Below, piece by piece: positions 23,516 through 35,541 of a DNA stretch of 64,000 nt (its first letter is position 1; every line of letters starts with the position of its first letter). Source of the DNA: Rhizopus arrhizus (taxonomy: Eukaryota; Mucoromycota; Mucoromycetes; Mucorales; Rhizopodaceae); contig JAKZZE010000014.1 of NCBI GenBank assembly GCA_024220505.1, positions 1,240,001-1,304,000 on the forward strand. Reading direction: 5' to 3'. The translations under genes and the position numbers were made by a program. The notes beneath the pieces are model-generated. The model ran no database searches. It had not been told where the DNA came from and worked only from the letters and a program-made list of their open reading frames with translations.

Positions 23516-23941
23516 ACTTGAAATCTCTGACTTTACATTGATTTCACGTAAAAAAAAGAGAGTAATATTGGCATTTTACTTGATATGATAGATTGACTTT
23601 TTTTGATCATCACAAATTTACTTGTCGTTATTGGACGACATCATGCTTATTCATGTACTTCTTTACATTCTTATTTGTAAAAAAAAACATTATCATTTAA
23701 TACACTTGCTTGGCTTAAAAAACAATATTTTGGGCTTTGAATTATACTTTTATTAGATAAATTTTTTTAGATTGAACTACCAATTTTATACTTCTTTACG
23801 CCTTTCGGATGGCCAAATACTATACCATTTCAACCTTTGTCTAAATAATACAGAAACCATCCATCCATCAGCAAACACCTTTCTTTTTTTAATCCACCTT
23901 GTTTGATGTATAATAAATAGAATTAAGTCCAATAAAGACCT
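22804..23941. other. AT-rich non-coding stretch with a 52-A run
   Basis: No gene is seen. The most striking feature is a run of about 52 A (about 23463-23514) flanked by 'TTACTTGAA'-like sequence. Small open frames such as 23030-23227 look like chance. Confidence 0.45.
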
Positions 23942-24497
23942 TGTAAGTTATTAGGTTCTGGTAAGGTAATTATCAAAATAGCAATAAAACCAAAGAATAC
24001 TTTTGAGACTGAACTTTATTTAAGACAATCTTAATTGTTAAAAAGAAATCATTACAAAGTCTACTATTTATATTCTTCTATCAGTTGGCGGGCAAATGAG
24101 TAGTTATGAGTGTAGATCCAATAATTGATATGTTTGATTGAAGAATGATCACTGAATCGATTATGAAAATTTTTAATTCGTTGTTTTTATAGATCTTATT
24201 GTTCTTTAGCTGATATGGGAGAAATATCCCGTCTTCATTGAGAGGAAAGATATATTTATATGAAATGCCTCCAGTCAGATCAAAGTTGACTAGGTACCTG
24301 ATCCATTATTATCCATTTACAGAAATGATGAACAGTAAAGGTCATGACTTATTTATTGTTCATGTTTACTTTATAGAATGAATCTAATTGTGATAGTTTT
24401 ATATAAAAAGAAGAAGAATATATTTTATTTGATAAAGATTTAAATTATTATCTTTTATCAATTTTAATATACTTCTTTTAGTTGTGGTTATTCAATG
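23942..24497 (+). mobile_element. LTR fragment, family 1
   Basis: This stretch is closely similar to the solo LTR at 41132-41694, for example 'CTTTATTTAAGACAATCTTA', 'TCAGTTGGCGGGCAAATGAG' and 'ATTGAGAGGAAAGATATATT'. It lacks the matching right terminus ('CTGTTCTACAACA') and no target duplication was found, so it is truncated. Confidence 0.75.
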
Positions 24498-24731
24498 TTC
24501 CATTTTGAGAAAAAGAGCCTTTAGATGGTTATACGTGTAAAGAAGCAGCAGCAAAGCACATAGAACAGAAGGTTTGCGGATGAGCTACAGGATAACTACA
24601 AAATAGTCTTCAGGTTAAACATTTTGTAGAGCATTATATGAGAGTATTACTTACATTAAAGCCTCATCTTGGTAATATAAACCCAATAAAGCTTGTTGTA
24701 TCCACACAACTAGTAGTGAACATTTATGGAT
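24498..24731. other. Unassigned, with the end of an LTR of family 3
   Basis: About 35 bp at 24694-24728 are the reverse complement of the right end of the LTR at 29820-30243 ('ACTAGTTGTGTGGATACAAC'). The rest is not recognised. Confidence 0.5.
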
Positions 24732-25217
24732 TGTTTAGGAAAGGGGAGTTTTAGGTAAAATATAATATAGCAACAAAGATAAAGAAATTGTCATGTTTTG
24801 ATATGTCAATAAGATACAGTCTTATCATTCTGGACTAAATCTTTACAAATGATTTTGAATAAGAATAGATCCTGATAATTAGTAACTGCCCTGAATACTA
24901 TGTTTCAGTTTATATCTAGACAGTTTATTACTATCTTTACAAATGAGTTTGAATAAGAATAGATCCTGATACTTAGCAACTGCCCTGAATACTATGTTTC
25001 AATTTATATCTAGACAGTTTATTACTATCATCAGTGTATAGTTTTTCTTATACATGTCAAATCATGTCGGTCGTAACTATTTTTTGTCATCTAATCTCAG
25101 GTCTTGCTTAACTAATATAAATAGCCTTGAAATCTTTAATAAAAGTATTCGACTTTAGAACTATTGTTCGGTCTCGTTAATTCTTCTTTGTCCTATTTTT
25201 ATACTTAAAATACTTCA
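24732..25217 (+). mobile_element. LTR, family 2, plus orientation
   Basis: It starts TGTTTAGGAAAGGGG and ends AAAATACTTCA. The last 429 bp form an almost perfect inverted repeat with 25934-26362. It contains an internal tandem duplication of about 91 bp (24843-25025), shared by the inverted copy but absent from the third copy at 29246. No 5-bp target duplication is visible (TGGAT and GCTTA). Confidence 0.7.
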
Positions 25218-25933
25218 GCTTAATACGCTTAATAATACCTGTTGTTGTTTTTTTATTTACGAACTGAGTTACAATAGTTTAACTTTACATATTTTTGACA
25301 TGTGTATTGAAATTGGCGCGAAGACTGGATCCAGTTGAATAGCGTAATAAGAGATTATTTTCGTGAGCTTCCCTAAGACATTGAGCCCAATTCATACGAC
25401 CAACATTTTTTTTGAATTTTTTGATAAATGCGATTTCGTCTGCTAATTGGGGAGTTGTAGGAGGACGTTGGATTTCAACAGGTAGCTTTTCAGGAAATTC
25501 TAATTTGCTTTCAGAGTCTGTGGATATGTTGGATAGCTGTCTTTTGACACTAGCGTTGTACGCAAGACCTTTTTCGATTAACCTTTCTGCCTTTTTGATA
25601 TTAGGAACACCTGTTAAAGATTTCTTAATCCGGCTTAAGCACTTTTCATTGCTTGTCAAGACTGTATCCAAAGTGTGTCGAAAGTTATTTTCGTACTGGG
25701 TTTCTTCAACGGTTATCTCTTTCGCTATCTTGTATAAAAATTTAATGGTGTTGTCTTCGCTATATGAGTGATCGAAGAGTGTTGCCTTTTGATGACAGAA
25801 AAAAGAAGATATTGCTTGAAGGATTTCGAGAGGATAACTTCCAACAGCATCGTTGTTTTCAAACACTAGCAAACATTGTTGAGCCCAAACTGGAGATGGA
25901 AGCAATCGCAAGTATCGCTGATTATCGGTATAT

Positions 25934-26362
25934 TGAAGTATTTTAAGTATAAAAATAGGACAAAGAAGAATTAACGAGACCGAACAATAGTTCTAAAGTC
26001 GAATACTTTTATTAAAGATTTCAAGGCTATTTATATTAGTTAAGCAAGACCTGAGATTAGATGACAAAAAATAGTTACGACCGACATGATTTGACATGTA
26101 TAAGAAAAACTATACACTGATGATAGTAATAAACTGTCTAGATATAAATTGAAACATAGTATTCAGGGCAGTTGCTAAGTATCAGGATCTATTCTTATTC
26201 AAACTCATTTGTAAAGATAGTAATAAACTGTCTAGATATAAACTGAAACATAGTATTCAGGGCAGTTACTAATTATCAGGATCTATTCTTATTCAAAATC
26301 ATTTGTAAAGATTTAGTCCAGAATGATAAGACTGTATCTTATTGACATGTCAAAACATGACA
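25934..26362 (-). mobile_element. Solo LTR, family 2, minus orientation, in the nuclease-like gene
   Basis: The sequence is the reverse complement of 24789-25217 with one difference noticed. It is flanked by TATAT (25929-25933) and, beyond Tc1 element H, by TATAT (27995-27999). That places it as the first insertion into the gene, with the Tc1 later landing in a TA of the right duplication. Compared with other copies it lacks a 57-bp terminal block, lost perhaps through a deletion between short ACA repeats. Confidence 0.75.
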
Positions 26363-26364
26363 TA

Positions 26365-27994
26365 CAGTAGCGGACAAAACTGGTGCACAAAAATTAAAAT
26401 CAACATTGTATCTCCGCCATATGTCTGCGACCTTTGTGGCATATACCATCTGAAAGACAGTCTAAAATATACATTATGTTATGTAAACCGGAACTGTGCC
26501 GGACATCCCTCAGGCATAAGGTCATTTTTAGTGATTTTTTGCATATTTCAATTTTCGCCAAAAATGTAGTGCTTGTCTAGCCTTCTTTCAATTTTCCCCA
26601 TATCTCTCCCGTTTGCTTTCAGATTTCACAGCATATTAGTGAATTTTAGTAGCTCTTAAAAAATATATAAAACTGTACTTATTTTGTATTTCCCATTGAA
26701 TCCCCCCTTTTGTTTTTACCCTATTCACTATAACAAAGTACTAGGCTTATATGTTTAAGAAAATAAGCAACTGTAAAAACGAAACTCTGAGATCTCGAAT
26801 ACACTTAGTTCGTACGACAACAGATATTTCTAGAATAACAATAATCTCTAAATGGACAATCAACAGGAGAAAGAGGGAAGAAAGAAACTTAATGTCTTGT
26901 GACCATGAAGGTATTCCGCTTTTAGCCTGAAAAGTTATTAGTTCAGTCACCAACCTAAAGCTTGGACAAGGTCCGTTACACACAGTTTCTGATGCTCAGC
27001 ACATTTCGAGGACCTTAAGATACAGTATTAGCAAACTGTTAGTCTGAAGGCACAGTGGGAAGCTAGATTTTGAGTCTGGAAGTAAGGAATCGAAGAATGC
27101 CATCAGCTGTATAAGTCGGAAAAAGCGATGAATGTGGTATCACGACAAGCCATAGTATACTATAGAGGGCTGGAAGTCTGCTATCTTTAGCAATGAAACA
27201 AATATGAACATTATGGATGCAGATAGTATACACTAATATTGAAAGCAAGTCGAGCAACCTTAGCGATTTTTTCACGGTGATCAAACAATGAAGCATGCTG
27301 GCTGCTCTGTTATGCTTTAAGGCTGTATTAGATATTGAGGACCAGAATATGTGTGTCAGGTATACGATGGTATAATGAACTCATAAATATACACATATAT
27401 TTCGCTTACTTCATACCACAAAAGCCTAGCGTATAGTGGTCTAAAACGTCGTAATCTCTCGTTTCAGTATGACAATGACACAAGGCACAAGTCAACGCAT
27501 ACCACAAACTCAATATTTGATAACAGCGCCTCTGTGCTACAAGTTTAGCCGCCACTAATCCCGGCCTAAATCCGCTTAAGCATGCCAGGTGGCAATTGAT
27601 GGCAAAGGTATGATGATACGACACTAGATCAAAAAGGGTCGATGATCTTTGGAAAAGAATAGTTAAAGAGTCGGTTTCTTTTACTGAAAGTGATATACAC
27701 GCATATTATTAGCATATGCAAAGAAGAATATCCGATGATATCAAGAGATGAGATGATTATATAAATTCTAAGATTTTAGCGACTTTTGCGGTTTTTAGAA
27801 AATATAAAATTTTATAAATTTAAAACACGCTTATCGCTCAGTTTTAACAATGTCATGCTTAGAACATACATAAATTACAATGACTAGTATATCCTCCATC
27901 TAGTACAGTTTCATAACTATTGCAATTACCATGAGCAGGTAATGGTTGTTAAAAGCTGAAAAAAAGTTTTGTGCACCAGTTTTGTCCGCTACTG
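26365..27994 (-). mobile_element. Tc1-like element H, dead
   Basis: Its inverted termini begin CAGTAGCGGACAAAACTGGT (27 bp perfect) and TA flanks both ends (26363-26364 and 27995-27996). Length is 1,630 bp. The interior holds only decayed transposase sequence on the minus strand; near 27580 a 'W.A(stop)ADLGRD(stop)W' stretch replaces the WPAQSPDLNPIE block. It needs an outside transposase to move. Confidence 0.8.
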
Positions 27995-28498
27995 TATATT
28001 GAGTGACTTGAGTAGATAATGATTTGGGTGAGATCTTGCCAACACAGAAAACCAACACAACGGGCTTAGAGTCATATCGTTCAATAACATTTATCGCATA
28101 TTGCATTAGTCTTATCATAAACTTTTCGTCCACCGTTGCTTGTACCTCGATTAAGACAGGAGGAAGGGATTTTTGAATATCTAATTTAGGCTCATGTAGA
28201 GTGTCGCTCCTTGTATTGTTGAACCATTCACTTGACGCGACTCCATAGGTTTCTGCCGGTATATTTAACAATGAATTTACTATTAGATCTATCACTTTTT
28301 GGTTTTTCAAGATTCTTTTTGACAAGGTATCTTGTCCTGGTAAGAAAGCGGATGGTAGTTCGAAAGCTACAGTCGTTGGAATAATTGTTTGGATGTTTTG
28401 CAATTTTATACGTTTTACTTTGTATCTCTGCAGTCAGATATGATAGAGCTACTTACAATATCTTATTAGAACGCGAAAGCTGTCACATGTAGCATATA

Positions 28499-29245
28499 CA
28501 GTGACCCACAAAACTGTCCCAATGTTTCGTAATTTTCTCTTCTAGGGCTTGTAGCACCATAGTTGTTAAGCTAATGTACACCTTATTGTATATCATTCGA
28601 TAGCCAAAATCTTGTAATACCAAAAAATGTAAAGCAAAAACCAATTAAAACAGCGCAGATCGAGATAGAGGGGATAGAACACAAGCGGTGCATTGGGACA
28701 GTTTTGCGGCACTTTTGAAAAAAACCAAAATGGTTTATTTATTTGACATTAATAGTCAGTCCAGCGTCCTTTATCCTTGATACGTTGCTTTATAAGCTTA
28801 GGCATTGTTTCTATGACCTTTTGGCACTCTTCCGGCTTCATTAAGTCGTACCAAACTTTAGTTACTCGTTCGTATAGTTCATTCATGCCTTTTGGTGCTG
28901 ATTCATAATCATTCAACCTTCTCTTTAACAATGACCACATATTTTCAATTGGGTTTAAGTCCGGGGACTGTGCTGGCCACTCTAGGATGTTGTAGGATTG
29001 CTGTTTAAGGTATTCTTTGACTAATTTGAACGTATGTTTAGGATCATTGTCATGTTGGAAAATCACCTGATGTCTTTCTAGCCCTAGCTTATTGGTTCCA
29101 CGCTCAATTGTGCGCTCCAGTTCATACTCCAAAATCTCTTTGTACAGCGTTTTATCCATATTACCATTGATTTTGCACATCCAACCAACCCCAGCATAAG
29201 TAATGGCACTCCACAGCATGATATTGTCTCCACTGTGTTTAACGG
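28499..29245 (-). mobile_element. Tc1-like element F, truncated
   Basis: The left terminus CAGTGACCCACAAAACTGTC follows TA (28497-28498). An inverted inner copy of the terminus lies at about 28689-28711, giving a hairpin arm of about 213 bp. The other half of the element is cut off by the LTR fragment starting at 29246. Confidence 0.8.
28752..29245 (-). pseudogene. Tc1-like transposase, C-terminal part (element F)
   Basis: An open frame on the minus strand runs from the truncation point ('TVKHSGDNIMLWSA') to 'KDKGRWTDY' and a stop. It has the second Asp ('IFQHDNDPKHT') and the Glu ('SPDLNPIENMW') with 34 residues between them (DD34E). The helix-turn-helix region and first Asp are gone. The remaining frame has no stop or frameshift, so truncation is relatively young. 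Confidence 0.85.
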
Positions 29246-29508
29246 TGTTTAGAAAAGGGGAGTTTTAGGTAAAATATAATATAGCAACAAAGATAAAGAA
29301 ATTGTCATGTTTTGATATGTCAATAAGATACAGTCTTATCATTCTGGACTAAATCTTTACAAATGATTTTGAATAAGAATAGATCCTGATAATTAGTAAC
29401 TGCCCTGAATACTATGTTTCAGTTTATATCTAGACAGTTTATTACTATCATCAGTGTATAGTTTTTCTTATACATGTAAAATCATATCGGTCGTAACTAT
29501 CATTTGTC
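29246..29508 (+). mobile_element. LTR fragment, family 2
   Basis: It matches the left half of the LTR at 24732, starting TGTTTAGAAAAGGGGAG and running to 'GTCATCTA', but with only one copy of the 91-bp internal repeat. It cuts the transposase of element F. The right end is missing. Confidence 0.75.
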
Positions 29509-29819
29509 ATCTACAACCTGGCTTCCTCTACCGTCACCCGAATAGTCTTTCCTATGTAGCCATCCTTCTTCATAAAGGTGTCAAACTTGCACGGGCCTTT
29601 TTGATTTTAAGAAAAAAGAAAATAAAAGAAGAGGATAGGTTAGTTCAAGTCCTGCTGGTAATTTTTGGATCGCCTTCTGTTTCTTTTCAAGCATTGCTAC
29701 ACTACCTTGTACATGGAGCATGGCTTCTTCTAAGCTATGTTTTAAAAAGAATGCGATTACCATAAGGTTATACGACCCTAAACTATAGAAAACCCCATCA
29801 TTTTTTTACAGAACACTGC
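29509..29819. other. Unassigned fragment
   Basis: A minus-strand stretch ('LEEAMLHVQGSVAMLEKKQK') looks coding-like and amphipathic, but I cannot name it. It is bounded by LTR sequence on both sides and may be an internal retrotransposon remnant. Confidence 0.35.
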
Positions 29820-30243
29820 TGTTTTGCCAAGTATTAAAATAAGAGACAAAAACTAAAAAAGACAATAGTTGTGAAACTAAAGATTATATATTGCTTTATT
29901 AATAAAAACATTTGAGGCTATTTATACTTTTTGGATGTCTGGATCTTTACCGCTATTTCAATTGATCGGTTAAAAGAATAATGTGGGAAGGATGGGAAGA
30001 TAAAGGAAAGATAGTAGATAATCAATAGCCGCTGTCTTCTTGACGAATCAAGGGACAATGAAGTAGATAAATTATTGATCTAACGATAATTATCGAATAA
30101 GATTGGATTAGACTGCCGTTGTTATAATCAGGTTCCGATATAGTCGTGGGAACGCCAATAGAGACAACAGGGCAGAGTTAGCTATTGCGGAGATCTCTCG
30201 TTTATCCATGAATGTTCACTTTACTAGTTGTGTGGATACAACA
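29820..30243 (+). mobile_element. Probable solo LTR, family 3
   Basis: The stretch runs from TGTTTTGCCAAG to GTGGATACAACA (424 bp), with TG..CA ends, internal AATAAA-like signals and 'CTATTTATA' as in other LTRs here. Flanks ACTGC and ACTGA match at four of five positions, so the target duplication is imperfect. Its right end recurs at 24694-24728. Confidence 0.55.
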
Positions 30244-30408
30244 ACTGAATTCGCAGACCTCCACCGCCGTCTACGAGCAATTTGGCTCTTCTTGTTACAA
30301 CCGCATGTTTTAAGATGAGTGACATTGTTGCTTTACGAGAAAGAAAATAAAAAAAAAATAAAAAAAAAAAGTTGTCAGGATACTATTTGAAGCAAAGCCT
30401 GCCATGTT

Positions 30409-32316
30409 CTATTCCCGTTCCTTCCCTTTCATCGATCGCTTGGTTCGCTTGGCACGTGGTGCATATAAAGTCGGCAGGAGCCTAACTTCTGGGCTTCCAA
30501 AAGAGCGACTGCGCTTAGCGGACGATTGTGAACCCAACTTTGTTTGACTGCTTCCTTGATTGTGTTGGGAATCCTCAACGGAAGACACGCGAAAAAAATC
30601 GAAGCTGAATTCCCTTCCGACTGGACGAGGTGGGAGATCGTAGTCTGGTTCATCACTCACGTCCGTCAAACCACCACTACTGCTTTCACCATGCCTGGAT
30701 TCAGCGGCCGGAGAACGCAAGGAAGAAGGCGGGGCCGTGGGGAAGCTGGAGGCCACAGGAAGAGAAGTGAGAAATGATGGCTCGGGGGCATGGATCGAGA
30801 ATTCCTCCGAATGCAAGCGTTCCAGTTCTACATCTGGTGTAGGTTGTATCTCTGATTCTTGCCACTGAACACGGCTACGACCTGTTTGCAAATCGACGAC
30901 AACATCCCCTACGGCCATCGTTTGTGAAGGAGGAGGACGATGAATGGGCCCTCTAACGACCATGTTCAGAGTACGAATAGACGGCGAAGGATTATTTAAA
31001 ATGCGAATAAAGTCCAAGTCAATAATGTCCATCACCATCCTGGGAGACACGGTGGGATGATCAAAAACGTTAAATTTACGAGTCGACAGCCCTTCCCCAC
31101 TTGCAAACAAGACTGTTTAGGAAAGGGGAGTTTTAGGTAAAATGTAATATAGCAACAAAGATAAAGAAATACTGTTAGAACTTGGTATCTCTTTATTAAG
31201 TTGAGATTGAGATATTTGGTGCTTATAATATGAAAACAGTAAGACGTTAATAGCTAACAACTACTATTTATTAATTAAGAAAAAGGAGAGGAACTAATAA
31301 TTAGAATGAACCGTGGGTTATATTGTCTGACTATTAATTATATAGTCTGATGTAGGCTGGACTGAGATCAATAATAAAATAATAAATAAAGACATCATTA
31401 ATGACCAAACACGACAGAGATAACTATCATTAAGATTAAATAAAATTCTACATGTAAAAAGTGAGAGTATTTATAGACATGATATGGATAAAGAATTAAG
31501 ACAGATTTATAATCAACTTGACAGAATAGATGATTGCTATTTTTAATTATTAGTTTAACCTGTTCCTAGCTTGTATTGTCAATTATGCTATTGGGATGGT
31601 TTCAGATATAACTATTTAAGGAGACGGTACGGATGAATATAAAGACTTTTAGTTCCGTGATTGGATATCATTGCTAATAATAATATCTCAGTCAGGATAA
31701 ATGTTTTCATGACTAATGATGATCCGGTAAGTAATCGTCATTCCCTATTCAACATGTTCATATTATTAATAAACTATATTACAGCCGTGTCATCTTATTT
31801 AACTATGTAAAGTTAATATAAATAAAGCTTAATATAAAAATCTAATCAAAGTATTTTATTGATCTGTGTTGGGAATAATGTTATAAATGATCCCAAGTCA
31901 TGTCAACATATTATTCAGGATCATATCTGATTCCTTTTACTAAAATAAAGTGACTATAATCTTATGTATCCTTAACAAAGACAACACAGTGATCTCTATC
32001 AGACTGCAAGAGGTTGATGCCTGTTTCGTTTTCCAGCCGAGTGACACTAATCCTGAAAACATTTGGAATTCGCAAGACAATCGACTGTTTCTTGTAACCA
32101 AAAAAAAAAAAAAAAAAAAAAAAAGAAATGGTGAGTGAAGAGATAAACAGAAGCAGAAGGGAAGATCTGATGAGGATACTTTTGATGACTGTGAGCTAAT
32201 AAAATGACGCTTCTACCGTCTGCATTCAAGTTGATCTTTTTGGAAAAAAAAATATAATTTTGTAAGATACAAGTCAACGACTGTGGTGGGGTATCTTCAT
32301 AACTTGTGCTAGCCAT
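30409..32316 (-). pseudogene. Gene of unknown function split by a solo LTR
   Basis: Two exons are predicted on the minus strand: 32316-32149 and 32090 onward, with a 58-bp intron whose polypyrimidine tract is a run of about 24 T. Exon 2 is interrupted by the LTR at 31114-31977. Disregarding the LTR and one AAGAC duplication leaves an open frame of 326 codons ending at 30409. Visible features are 'SVILLAHSHQKYPHQIF', 'VLRIPNVFRISV', a Pro/Ser-rich middle and C-terminal half, and a basic tail '..RAKRTKRSMKGKE' suggestive of a nuclear signal. I recognise no domain. Higher GC than its neighbours suggests a host gene or an element gene disrupted recently. The intron is inferred. Confidence 0.6.
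31114..31977 (+). mobile_element. Solo LTR, family X, 864 bp
   Basis: Ends TGTTTAGG...CCTTAACA with an exact 5-bp duplication AAGAC (31109-31113 and 31978-31982). A shorter, inverted relative lies at 49763-50413. The first 57 bp are shared with the otherwise different LTRs at 24732 and 29246. No internal retrotransposon sequence remains. Confidence 0.88.
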
Positions 32317-32650
32317 GATGGTTTGGATGAAAAAAAAAAAAAAAAAAGAGAAATGGCCCGGCTTGCTCCGCTTTATTTCAGTGATGGAATCAGTTATCAT
32401 TTGATTTGTTGTCAGTTTATCTTTTATTATTTCCTCACTTATCACTTCACCGCTTATCATTTCCCTCTTTTTGTTTTGCCTGTTTTTTTTTTTTTTTTCT
32501 TAGTGTGTTATCTCGTAAGAATAAAAAGACTATAAAATTCAACAAGACTTAAAAAAGTTATATTTTTACTTAATATTATTGTATCTGGTATTTATATCCT
32601 TTTCATAAAGATTCAATTAAATCCTTTTCAAGATACTTTAATTCATTATA
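32317..32650. other. Upstream of the split gene
   Basis: It contains two A/T runs and two short similar motifs ('TTATCATTTG', 'CTTATCATTTCC'), but no recognisable gene. Confidence 0.35.
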
Positions 32651-34287
32651 CAGTAGGTGAAAAAATACGAGCAACCTCTGTTCGATTTGTCTTCATATCT
32701 TTTTATTTTTGTGTGTATATTCGCCAGAGCTTTGATATCACACAAACTAATTAGGGCAACAAAGATGCATATAATACACTAAAGAGATTGACTGTACTTG
32801 AAGTACAAGCTTTTTAAAAAGGGAAAGACAGTCATAAAAAAGCTAATGATGATTTTTCAAAATTCGCTATGTTTATTTAATATTTTCTATATCTTCCCTT
32901 TGCTTTAATAAGTGCTTCTACTTTGGCTGGCATACTATTGATGTGCCCCTTGCAAGCATTTGTATTGTGTTTATTTCGCTCTACATCCACAAATTGCTAA
33001 AGCTTTCTGATACCTCTTTCTCCGACTCCATGTAATGTCAGATTAAGTTTGAGCTGATGCCAAACATGCTTTATATGACTTAAATCCAGACTTTGAGCAT
33101 ACCAATAATTTATATACCTTACACTGATACCGCGTACCTATACAGTTATGATTTTTAATTTATACATTAGGCCGCTATCACTCTGAAGGTATACATCGGA
33201 CGTCTTCAAATGATGATACTCTAACGTATTCATGTAAATAATGCTAAGTATATGCAGACAAGCCGTTGAGTTTATGTTATGGTCATAAAGCTGATATGTC
33301 TAAACTGGTCCCTGAGTAGCTATGTGACAGCACATGTTCATCCTAAGGCTGCTGTGCTTTACTGTAATGTCGATGTGATGAGGGAGCAGAATGTCATTTT
33401 ATACTACTCTACACTACTTTACACCATCTGATCACTAGATGCTAGTCTTTGCTTCAGCTGAGAACGCTACTGTTCGTCACTCTTGACTTGACCAGTTGCC
33501 ATGCCTTTTTGCTCAGGTCATCTGCTTTTTTCAACGATCCTTTTTCAAAAATGCCTTCTTTTTTTTAGCTCTCGGCGGCACTTTATGGATCTCAGCGCAT
33601 TTACTCCTGAACGGTACATGAACAAGTAACCAAACTTACCTAACTCCCTGAATAGCTCTTTCGCTACTGTTCGATGACCAGTAATAATACACAGCTTGAT
33701 ATAGTGCTTCATGGCATAAGAGACAATAGTATGTCTTCCAGCCGACAGGTGTGAATTTCATGGAAAAAGCTTCCTAGTATACCTTTTAACTGTGCAAGAA
33801 TGAACGTAATACTTATCTGTGATATCCTCTGGCTTCATGCTATTTGGTGATATATTTCTTATTTCTGGATTGCTTTTCCATTGGTATAGATTTAGGCATG
33901 ATGATGAGAAGTAGTGAAAGAAGTTGAGTAAAAAAAAAGAAACCAAGGGCTCTTGAAGTCGCACTTGCTTTTATATGGATACAATGAGGAACGCTCACAG
34001 TTCCATACAAGTACGCTATATAGTCTTCCGATATGTTCTTTGTTGACTTAAATGTAAACGTATGATTACCGTACATAATTTAAGCTGGTCGGAAGTCAAA
34101 TTTTTAAATTCGCATTCTTATCTCTCTCTCAATTTCCAGTATTACTACATGAGACATTTACTGTTTCAAGACACATGACCCCGAAAATATACCATAGGAG
34201 TCTCAAGCCGGTAGTTGGCATGCACCTTTTGATATAGCGAAAAAAGTCGATTTTGCCAAAAGGTTGCTCGTATTTTTTCACCTACTG
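32651..34287 (-). mobile_element. Tc1-like element G, dead
   Basis: Termini CAGTAGGTGAAAAAATACGA match over 27 bp, with TA on both sides (32649-32650 and 34288-34289). Length is 1,637 bp. The minus strand holds a decayed transposase: 'MPKSIPMEKQSRNKKYI' at the start (about 33900) and 'HVWHQLKLNLTLHGVGERG', 'SMPAKVEALIKAKGRYRKY' before the stop near 32873. Many stops lie between. A solo end of this family is at 1693-1800. Confidence 0.8.
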
Positions 34288-34697
34288 TAGCTATAGATCT
34301 AGTATGAATAAATTTTAGTATGAAGACCTGTTCCTGGTTATGCAAGTGGACTGTTTATAATTATTTAAGTAGATCTATTTTTCATTTACGTCTCATTGCA
34401 TCAGGAGCTATATTAAAACAACTTGTATTGAGTTAAAGAAGTGGAATTAGTTATGACCGAATAATAGAGAAAAGACTGTAATAAATCTTTGTAAAGCATT
34501 CACTACTCTGATTTCTTATAAATTGAATATGAATCATGTTTAAAGTATGTTGGGATACGACATTAGCCCCTTCCAGGTCATAACTACTTCTGGATTTAGA
34601 TTCATGAGTGTTCAATTGTGAAGACGAGTGTAAGTGAAGTTCTCTGTTGTGTAATATTGAGCAAAGCATTATGTAATTCGTAAGTGCATGTTATAAG
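34288..34697. other. Non-coding spacer
   Basis: Nothing is recognised. The last five bases, ATAAG (34693-34697), are the left target duplication of the next LTR. Confidence 0.4.
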
Positions 34698-35265
34698 TGT
34701 TGTATAATGGTTAAGATAATAAAATAAAAGGTGTAAACAAAAATAAAGAAACAGTTTGAGTACTTTTTGAGACTGATCTTTATTTCAGTTTAAGTTAAAG
34801 TAAAAATTATTCTAATTGAAGGTAGGTATTTATATCTTATTGAGTGAGTGGCTTGAGATCTTCTATTGTAAGCGTTCTTCTAATATTCAGGTACTTTAGC
34901 AAGTGTCATCTATAATTATGATTATGAAAACTTTTCATTTGTTCTTTTGTATGTCTGTCATAGATTATCTTTTATTCTGAGAATTCCTCACTGATTTGGA
35001 TAACGTTATTTTACGCGTTATTTCAATTATATGAAAGATTAGCAATATTCCTGATATTGGATTGGATCTTGTTATTTTAGTTGATACTTCTTCTTATCAA
35101 AGAACTCTTATTAATACAAAACATATTCTAAAAGAACATGTTTAATTGGAATTGATTGTATGATCTTATTTAAATAAACTTATATTTTTATTTTATATAA
35201 TAATGATCTTGCATTAAGACTTATGTTTATCGATGTCAATTACAATCAGTTACTGTTCTACAACA
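34698..35265 (+). mobile_element. Solo LTR, family 1
   Basis: It runs TGTTGTATAATGG...CTGTTCTACAACA (568 bp) with exact 5-bp duplications ATAAG (34693-34697 and 35266-35270). It is a diverged relative of the LTR at 41132-41694, sharing 'CTTTTTGAGACTGA' and the last 13 bp. Confidence 0.85.
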
Positions 35266-35387
35266 ATAAGAATGTGTAGGTAGCAACATGTGAAAGGTTT
35301 TTTATGTTGACAATTCTACTTATGGATGAACTGTGGGTAGAATGTGAATTGACATTGTAAATTGGATTATTAGAAGTTTTTGAAATA

Positions 35388-35402
35388 TTGAAAGGTAGCA
35401 TA
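35388..35402. repeat. LINE target-site duplication, left copy
   Basis: TTGAAAGGTAGCATA here equals 43222-43236. It directly precedes the T run that is the element's poly(A) tail on the minus strand. Confidence 0.9.
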
Positions 35403-35541
35403 TTTTTTTTTTGTAGGGGCTGGTAAGCCGGATTTTATTATTAAATGAATAATAAATATATGAAGTCACGTGTATATCAGCGGTGATCTCCGGATTAACA
35501 AAGAGTAACATAAAAGAGAAACGAGATAATGTATGTGAAAA

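Larger units (their letters stand above)
25285..28403 (-). pseudogene. PD-(D/E)XK-like gene split by a solo LTR and Tc1 element H
   Basis: Two minus-strand pieces, 28403-27995 and 25928-25285, become one open frame of 350 codons when the inserted LTR, Tc1 and one TATAT duplication are disregarded. The break lies after the 'STQVTQY' segment and the frame resumes at 'TDNQRYLRLLP'. The N-terminal part has 'LDIQKSLPPVLIEVQATVDE' followed by 'IRLMQYAINVI', resembling the D...(E)xQ core of Rpn/PD-(D/E)XK nuclease-like proteins. The C-terminal part is helical with no named domain. An upstream exon may exist (AG acceptor near 28432), but Tc1 element F abuts it at 28499. The function is unknown and the nuclease link is tentative. 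The intact frame on both sides implies recent disruption. Confidence 0.6.
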
